From: Hymenochaete sp. R1
Taxonomy: Eukaryota; Basidiomycota; Agaricomycetes; Hymenochaetales; Hymenochaetaceae
DNA: 64,000 bases
NCBI GenBank assembly: GCA_019400425.1
Contig: JAFREE010000026.1
Span: forward strand, 62,001 to 126,000
Direction: 5' to 3'
Shown: positions 56,019-64,000 of the stretch, in pieces
Layout: every line of letters starts with the position of its first letter
Numbering within the stretch: position 1 is the stretch's first letter
Notes under the pieces: model-generated
What the model was told of the DNA's origin: nothing
Seen by the model: the letters and a program-made list of their open reading frames with translations, nothing else
The model's database searches: none
Program-made: the position numbers and the translations under genes

Positions 56019-59000
56019 CACATCTGGCGATCAGAGGGTCTTTACATTGTGATCGTTGTGCCTCTGGTCGGTATTTGCTAGTGAGAGGAGTTGAGGGGCT
56101 CGCAGGGGTGTTGAGTTTAGTCGAGCTGAGACTTCCTATGACGATTAAAAGGGCGTTTGTCTGTTAATTTGTTGATCACGTCGTTGTTGAATGCACAAAT
56201 ATCTCTTTTGCAGAACCAGTTCTCCCATGAACTCAAATTATCAGCGTTTAGCGGGTCCAACGTCAAGATGTAGCGGAAGCTCGCCCTGTTTGCGCGATCG
56301 TTGGCCAGCTCTAGTTGACGATATACGGTACAGGCTGTATCTCCGGCGACTGATCATCCGAATGGCTAATACCAATTGACGTTGACCAATTGATGTCGAC
56401 CAACAAAGTTTTCGCCTGTTGCCGGGACCAAAAAGTCAATGATCTTGTTATCGATAGCATCTCAGACGAAATGCGGTCCGTGTTTCCACCAGTACTGCAT
56501 CTTCACACGACATCCAGTCTGAGTCTCCAGGCACCATCTTAAGATTCCTTCTCCACATTATAATAGAATCGCCTTTGTCACATCCATGTGCGAAGAGTGC
56601 TAGACCTTCCTCATCGCTGGCCCCGATTGTGTACATCGCCTTATCTCCAGCCTTCATGCGATGGGGATCTCATTGCAAAGCGTTGCAGCTGCTGCTTGGT
56701 TCTAGTGTCCGACCATCGTGCCAGAGGAGGCGTTGTTCTATTGATACAAACATCATCCAGGCGGCCAAACACCTACTAATGGCACTTGTTTTGGAAATGC
56801 CTCTTCATCGGTTTAGCACAAGTTCGTTCCCGCAAACATTGTATCGCTGCCTTCCATTACGTACGTGCGTATTTTCTTTATGAAATCAATGCAGACGTTT
56901 ATTCTATGGTTGTCTTTCTCCTCTGTAACTCTGATTATGAAATTTCTTTGTTCCCAGAGCTCGAAAAAAAGCAATCGCCATTTTCGTATGTTCTGTCTAA
57001 TGAACCTGTGGCCCTCAATTCTCACGAAGGAGAATCGGCGCTTCGGTCGCATTGGTGCTTCGGATGTATAAGCTACGATCAGCGCACTATCCAAGCACAA
57101 ATTTTAAATGAGTGTGCAAGTGTACCTATACTTTTCATATATACAAAAAAACAACACCCTTCGGAGAGGACGGTACCGATTGGATGAAGGAGGCTGGGTT
57201 TCTCGACGCCCGATTTGTATTTCTTCCTCAGTCGGTCACAGCTGCGGCGCACCGCGGGATCTGCCATGCCACAGGTGCTTTTATTCAAAACTTCTCACCA
57301 ACATCATGCAGTCACATAAACTGAAATAAGGCATGCGCCTCAGAACCCAATTCGCGCTACGTAAGTTCTTCCATGGTTTATCAACTGAACATCGTCAGGT
57401 TCGCGTTGCTAAATAAGTTCCCTTCTTGTCTTCCTATCTTCTTTTCTTTCCTCCTGGACATCCGAGGGCAGTGAAAGTCGGTTTAGAAGCACACGCCCAT
57501 GGGTCCGCCGCCAGTCGATTCTCCGGTGAGTGAGTTGGCGTGTAACATGTATGAATAGGATTCTCACAACGTAACTTAGCGTCGTGGTCATGGAGCCCAC
57601 ATAAAGCGCCTCGTGTCTGATTGCTATCAGGCGACCTCGCTAACCCAGTGAACAGGTAACTTGGAACAGTGACCCGGGTCCATGGGTTCGGGACACACCG
57701 CCACTGGAAGTGTCAACCCCACTCTATTCTTCAAAAGGCACATTTGCGACGGAAGAAATGACGGAACGAACGGCGCCCAGAATCATCGAATCGAATCGAA
57801 TCAGATATTGAGCGTGTTGATTGGGAAATTTGCTGGAATATTAATGCTGAAATGCTGCCACCTGGGAACAATCCGTACTTGCGGTAAACAGCTTTCCGCG
57901 GCGTGTCTGTTGGCAAATCCATGCTTTATGCTCAGTACGTTTTACCGAAATAACGATGTCCCAAATACAGTAACATGCCCGGTTGCCCGTTGTCGCCGTC
58001 CGACGCGTGTATTTGTTTTGACTCCCTCGGCGGGCGAATACGACATGGTGGTATGGCATCTGCCACATTAACTCGATGATGATCTTTCTGGGCCCGTCAG
58101 CAAATCAGCCTTAAAATTCATGAAATACGTTGCTACATGAAGCCTCGTTCGAGAAACTAATAGTGCGTAGTGTTTCCGATTGCGATTCGAGTCGGCGGAG
58201 GTGTCATCATATTTGAAATTCGGAACCTGAACGTGGTCGCTGTCTCGGTAACTCGAGGATTCCTTTACTATTTATGAAGGTCATCAGGCGTTACCTCCTT
58301 ATCAACGCGTCAAAATTCCGCACTCTTCTAGTGCGACGTCCTGGTTCCATCATAGTGTTGCTTCAGTCGCTTCTGACCAGAAAAACGAAGGGCAACATAG
58401 CATTTCATCATTCTTCCCATTGCGTTTTTAGCGCGCACTACTGTTCTGGTGCGAGGTTCGGATCTATACATAACAACTGGATTAGCCAGCCTCCGCTTTC
58501 TTTCGGAAGTCTAATGACGGTGTTTCATTTCGGAGAGGCGTTCCGGTGGGTAGATCTTTACCCCGCAATCGATCCAAAACTCATCGAACGGTTACGGTTC
58601 ATTTCACATAGTTACTCGGCTTTCTGCGAGATTCAGTGGAAGGGAGAAATATGCACCCACACCACATTCGTTCGCTCGTCGCTGCATTGAGTTGCGCGAT
58701 CCGCAGACATTGAATTATGTGCTTGGCCACGGCCCAAACCTTTCTTGTGCTTCTTTTAATATCGACCCGCGCCGAGCTGGTGGGCGCTCTAATCCTCACG
58801 TGAACAATGATGACTTTAAGGGGGAAGGGCGGAAGCAAACGGGAAATGGAGCCGTTTAGGGGTCGTTTTGACTTCCCTACGTGAGTTCTTCTTTATGCAT
58901 TCTTTACGAATTCAATACAAGGACGTGACGGATTTTCTCAGAATTACCGCCGAGGGAGCTTGTGTGTGAGTCGTGAAAAATAGGTAGCCGTGCCTCGAGT

Positions 59001-60200
59001 TCCACTGCCAGCTCTTCTTTGACCCCGAAGCGTTCACAAGAATGAGCTCTTCCCATGGGCGTTCTCTTCTTCGCACCGGAGTTCTCACGTTCATCAGTAC
59101 GGCACCAGCTCCGTATAGGTTGCATTTATTCTTCCCAAGGCCATGGATCTCCCGTATCTAAAAGAAGCCGAAGCGCAATAAGCAGGGGCGCTCGCGCTTC
59201 TTCGAAGAACACTGGCTAGACTGAGACTGCGCATGAAATCGATGGGCTGTATTCAATGTGAAATTCGACCCGACCCTTCGACGTCGACTGGGTCCTTCCC
59301 ACCTTCCACACTTTTACCAAAAACTGATCAGAACGTGTGAGCCTCATCATCATCCTTGAACAAAGTTTCCGATATTGTGACCGACTACATTTCGATCTAA
59401 AATCAGCAGGAGCTTAGAATCACCGAGCGCCGAGGACGCCAGCCTAGGACAAATTGGAGAAACTTGCTCCTTCTTCTCTTGCGTCCCTTCTCTTCTCTAG
59501 AACCCGTAATACTCCAAGACCTACCGTCGTCGGCGTACCCACGTTCAGAATAAGAATAAGCTTGAGCGTGTCTATAATTGTCAAGTCTCGGACACCCACG
59601 TCACCTGGCACCCGTACCGTATGTCTCTACTCTGCGCCTCCTTAAATACCCAACTAATACCGGGAATATTCTCCTTTCGGAGAGAGTACCGCAGTACTAG
59701 TACACGTCGGAACTTGATGCAGTGCGGCTGCATTTACGGTATCTGTCATTATCCTGTGAGCAGAGCAAAGACCAACGGAGACGGCTGCTTATTTTTGAGA
59801 TAGTGGATCAATTGCCCCTGTTCTCCTTGACGGGGTGAGGACCGTTCTATGCTTATCGAATAAGAACGAGGCTGGGACCACTTTCGGGCAAAGGCTGCTA
59901 TTAATGAGCAGCCATAGCTGTTCGTGCTCGGAGTTAGTGTTTTACATTTCCATCCGCCTGACCATAATACACCGGCACTCAACGAGGTTATATCCCGGTC
60001 AAACATCAATATCACAGATACAGATCAGCGCAGGATTACTACCGTCTTTATCGGGTCTTGTAGATGCAGTCGAGTTAAGGTTTTGTCCCTAACAATTCTC
60101 AACACCATCACTATCAACACAAAAGCAAGCCGAGACCGTTCGGCACGGCCATTCACCTTAGTCTTTGAATGGCGTTCACGTCTTGGGGCATTCGGATGCC
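56019..60200. other. Gene-poor region, first part
   Basis: I can support no gene. The longest plus-strand frames (56786-57187, 57682-58071, 58274-58690) have no family motif, no flanking exons I can join, and codon patterns like random sequence. Some pieces (for example GEDGTDWMKEAGFLDARFVF near 57160) look weakly protein-like and may be remnants of decayed genes or transposons. No terminal repeats were found by eye. Confidence 0.35.
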
Positions 60201-63200
60201 CTGATGCACCCTAGCATCCGTACAAATATCTATCGACGGCTCCAACCGATAAACTCGACAGTCATTGCACTACTATGACTATATACTCGTAATCTATAAC
60301 GCTCCAGATCCGAGGCCCTGGGCCTGGACCTGAACCAGCGAGTGTAAAGCAGAGTCGAGCGTGGCGTTGTTTCAAGCTTAGGCTCCGACACACGGTACAG
60401 CGGAGAGGTGCGGTGGCGTCACTTCAAAGCATGCCATTCATTAATACGCTCCTCCTTTCGCGGCATGTACGTAAGGAGTCTGACGGAATGAGTGAGTCTG
60501 GCAGTGGCAGGCTGGGCATTTACATTTACATTTTGCATTTGCATTTTGGAGGCTCATACCATAAATGCCAGTGCCAGTGATATTAATCATGATCTCCGGT
60601 GGATGACGTGCGCCAATCTCTTGTGTTCTGCTGTCCGGCAGAGGCAGCACTTAAAATGGCGAGTTCGAGTAATTTTGTTGGACGGCGGCGTGGGTGCGGC
60701 ATGGCACTTTCACTTGCTTTTGATTGGCTTTAGCTCAGAGCCCGGAGTCAGGTTGTTTTGGTGTTGAGGTGATGACTTAAAATGGTATGCGAGTGCGAGT
60801 CGTGGTCGGGATCCGGAGTTAGGAGGACATTCGGGATACGGACACCCTGACGGGAAGTATCTAACTTTTCAGTCGCCTATACTAGTAGTAGATATATAGC
60901 GTCTCACTCGGATCATTATCGCGCCCTTTGATATGATGATTATCGACCATGAGGAAACGGTGATTCGCCACATTTCCTTAACAATCCGACATCTGGAGGT
61001 ATGCAAATACATATTACATTTTCGGCCTCCAAAGGTGACGGACTTTTACTTCAGCCCAGTTAGCCTTATATTTAATCCCTGAATTTGACAGAGACACGCA
61101 GCACGCAGTCCGTCCAACTTGAGTCATCCATCTATCTCAGCATGCCAGTGGAACTCCTAACCAGAGACAACTTTGACTCACCCACCTATCAAGCCGCATG
61201 CTGCATCATTGTTTCACCGAAGCCCTTTCATCATCTGGTCTGTCTGGTAAGCTCTACAAGGCTACAAGCTCAAGCTCAAGCCTCGAGATCTTACCCCGCC
61301 TCTCAACCAAGTAGCCGATCTCCCGATCCTCCATCTCCGATCTATCACCCCTGACCCTAACGAAGCAGCTTGAAGAAAACCAGCCATCTCAGACAAAGAT
61401 TGAAAGAACGAGTCGAGTCAAGTCAAGTCAAGTCAAGGAGCGCATTGACTCGGACTCGGACTCGGAGGCAAGATAGGGCACGTGGACGTGTGTATCGTCA
61501 ATGCTCCGGATGAGGTTTCTGGCTGGGTTTCGGGGAGGGGGGAATGCATTCCTAGGCGCAGCACCACGGCATCCCCATCATAGCCACCGACCTTATCTGG
61601 CAGGCTGAGCTGGCGTAGCTATCTTAGCCCTTCCTTCCCCGCTGTTCCTATAATACGAACAAACATTGATGTAATGATCGCAAGCTGTACGAGCTCAGGC
61701 TGCTATACACTGATCTGTTCCTCCCGATGATGTTGATGGCGATGGCGATTATCGTGGCGTGGCGTGGCTCACTAATGATATCAACAGAATACGATATCAA
61801 TACAATACTGGTACAGTAAAACTTGAAGTGCGGATCAAGTCATACCATGTGTATCGCGTGAAAGAACTTTGAACCTGTTGCGCCGAATTTCTGAATTTCT
61901 GAACTCTGATCCGTTTTAAATAGGATAGGAGTAAAAGTAAAGTGAAAGATACGTTCAGTCCGAAGTGAAGAAGAGAGACTCGGAGACGCCATGTGCTTCT
62001 CAGGCTGACAGCGCGAAGTCACGAAGACATCACTGGCATGATCGCACCACGGATGGAGGGGTTAGAGCCTGAGAAATGAAGCTCAAAAAGAAGCTTCGAG
62101 CAGGAGCGGTGTATAGACGGAGGCTTTTGAGAGGGAGTCGACTTGGTGTACGAAGACGGAAGACTAAGGCTGCAGTCCGTAGACGTAGATAACGAAAAGA
62201 ATGTGCGGGCTCGGAGGGCACTGGTACTGGCAGGTGACTGAGTTTCGGTTGAGCCACGCTGTGATTTCTTTTGAGGGAGGCCGGGGAAAGGCCTGCCTTT
62301 GAACTTTAGCTTACCCTCGTGCCAATGTGCGTCACGGTGTACCTTCGAGTTGGAGCTGCCTTGAACTTAACTTAAACTTATTACTGTGACGAATCGAGCC
62401 CGGGGTAAGAATCATCGTAAACCATGGATTTTTTTTGAACCTCGAAATTCTCGATCCGTTCGCATTGGATTGAGCGGGAATCGGTATCACATAGAGTTCC
62501 GAAAATTAGAGGCAAAAGGAATGAATATTAATCAAAGCTCATAGTTTCGACTTGACCCGTCTCGCATGTCGTTATGCGTGTGTCGTGTGGTCTCCGTCAC
62601 TGGTCACCCAAGGTCAAAGATGAACGTCCCAGTACCACACCGATACAGTCAGAACGTCCGGGTTAGGTTTGAACAGTTCGGAATCGCGCTGATCCGAGGC
62701 CTTGCCAGTGGGAGACAAAAGCGCTTCGACTTCAGATTATCATGATCTGGCAGTGGACTGTGATTTGACATTCGAAGGAAAGCTCGTGGGTTTGAACGAA
62801 CGACACTGACGGAAGCGCAACACAGCATAGCACAGTACTGAGTACACAGTCGGTATCAGTGGTCGGTGCGAGTGTCTGTGTCCGAGTCGGTTACGACTCG
62901 GCTGTTTCATTAATTTTGGTCATTGGTATCAAGGGCGATACCACCGTGACTGGTAGGAGCAGAGAAGATTTGAAGCAATTGATCGCCATCTTACGTCGTC
63001 AGACACGTCACAGTGCAGGCCGTGGTTTAGTTCTGAGCTACCAATGCCAGTGATAGCCAGAGTCCGAGTCCGAGTCCTTGAGCCAGAGGCGGAAAATTAG
63101 ATCTGCTATGACTGGCATGTAGAAGAGGCCCAGAGGAAGACGAACTCACCGCGGGCGTGAGCACTGAGCATTACCGCTGCCGCAGGGCTACTACTGGTAC

Positions 63201-63660
63201 TGTACCAGTAGGCAAGTCGAGGGTTGGAGGCGTTGTATGTGTATGTGTATACTTATGAGTGAGCATGTACGACGTACAACTTGAATGTAAGTTCGGGACG
63301 CTTCAAAGGTAAAGTCGGAGTCGGGACTCGGGAGCACCAGTCGGAGGGACCCTCAACTAGTACTCGGAACCCACCCGTTCGTTTGTTCGCGTGGCACGAG
63401 CGCGAGCACCGCCACCGGGACGGGACTCGACGGCCCGGACGCATTATTAGTACTTATCGCGATTCGCGCGCGATTTGAATGAATTTCAAAGTTGGCGCGA
63501 CTATAATTGTGACGGCCCCGGCCCGAGGCTGAGGCTGGATTCGATTCGATCGAGTTGGACATATCCACCCAATCATATCATGATGTATGTGTGTGTATGT
63601 GTATGTGTATGTTGGATTGGAAGAACTCGGAAGCACGCACTGCCAGTGGCCAGTGGCCAT
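60201..63660. other. Gene-poor region, second part, GAGTC-rich
   Basis: No open frame of note. The region is rich in short tandem words: AAGTC repeated at 61415-61437, GGACTC/GAGTCC repeated at 61449-61465 and 63060-63077, GGCGATG repeats near 61737, and GTATGTGT repeats near 63237 and 63585. It could be a very long regulatory region or 5' UTR of a gene beginning beyond the right edge, or simply degenerate repeat DNA. Confidence 0.35.
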
Positions 63661-63677
63661 GTACTTTGTTTTCCATA

Positions 63678-63737
<60 letters not shown>
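63678..63737. repeat. (CAT)20 microsatellite
   Basis: Twenty uninterrupted CAT units, flanked by ATA and GATACATAG. It is open in all frames on both strands (poly-His, poly-Asp and so on), so the open frames here are artefacts. Confidence 0.95.
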
Positions 63738-64000
63738 GATACATAGCACGCTACCTCAGGCTCAGGGTGATATTGATACCGTTCACGGCGTCCAACGGCA
63801 CCCAGCGGCACCCACTGCATCTCCACGAAGGGACCATCGTGGTGATGACGATGATGCTACTAGTACCCAGTACTACCCACTCGTCCGCCCGCCCACCCGT
63901 CCCATCCTCGAAATGCGTCCAATTCACACCATTATCATCGTCGTCGTAGTCGTCATAATCAAGAAAACCCGAAGAAACAAAAACAGAACCAGAAAAGGGA
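63738..64000. other. Right edge, possible 5' leader
   Basis: 263 bp with more short triplet runs and an A-rich end (CGAAGAAACAAAAACAGAAC). Such A-rich sequence often lies just before fungal start codons, so a plus-strand gene may begin just outside the window. There is no direct evidence. Confidence 0.25.

Noticed and set aside
56786..57187. 133-codon plus-strand frame as a gene
   Set aside because: No family motif, no exon-like neighbours and many random-looking residues; probably chance or a remnant.
58274..58690. 138-codon plus-strand frame as a gene
   Set aside because: Same reasons; composition and lack of neighbours argue against a real gene.
63678..63737. CRISPR or other structured array
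   Set aside because: It is a plain CAT triplet repeat without spacers, in a eukaryotic genome.

Overview
The window is nuclear DNA of a filamentous fungus, most likely a mushroom-forming basidiomycete (Agaricomycetes). Genes are compact and rich in short introns (about 50-80 nt, GT..AG), many exons are tiny, and the gene families (ERF4, Brl1/Brr6, SMN, Dnmt2, F-box expansions, a fungal ADAM protease, secreted Gly/Asn-rich proteins) fit that group. The species cannot be named from the sequence. I built the gene models by hand from splice signals, frame continuity and protein-family motifs; no transcript data were available.

Layout. 0.8-7.6 kb: chorismate synthase (minus strand), a SAP30-like Sin3/HDAC subunit and a secreted Gly/Asn-rich protein. 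8.5-11 kb: a broken unknown gene with one frameshift near each end and four in-frame TAG codons. 12.6-13.9 kb: porphobilinogen deaminase, with an 11-nt microexon. 14.4-15.6 kb: scattered gene remnants. 15.9-19.7 kb: a tandem pair of F-box genes. 20.3-31 kb: a plus-strand run of eIF5, a peroxisomal SCP-x type thiolase, an SMN homologue, a membrane-anchored pepsin-fold protein that appears to lack both catalytic aspartates, and the ERF4 subunit of Ras palmitoyltransferase.

31-36.6 kb is an accessory island. It holds three tandem paralogous small genes (129-130 aa) of a family I do not recognise, all with the same three-exon, phase-1/phase-1 structure. 36.6-44.3 kb: a Brl1/Brr6 nuclear-envelope protein, mitochondrial ClpP (divergent, sharing a 209-bp promoter with paired E-boxes; ClpP has a 6-nt microexon), and an ADAM metalloprotease. 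44.8-49.4 kb: a second, unrelated tandem F-box pair. 50.3-56 kb: a PHD-finger protein, Dnmt2 and a SERF/4F5 small protein. 56-64 kb: about 8 kb in which I can support no gene, with microsatellites including (CAT)20.

The housekeeping genes are scattered and do not form one pathway or metabolic cluster. The most notable items are the tandem small-protein family at 32.1-35.8 kb, the microexons in HEM3 and ClpP, the pepsin-fold pseudoprotease, and the oversized ARO2 intron that carries a long same-strand open frame.
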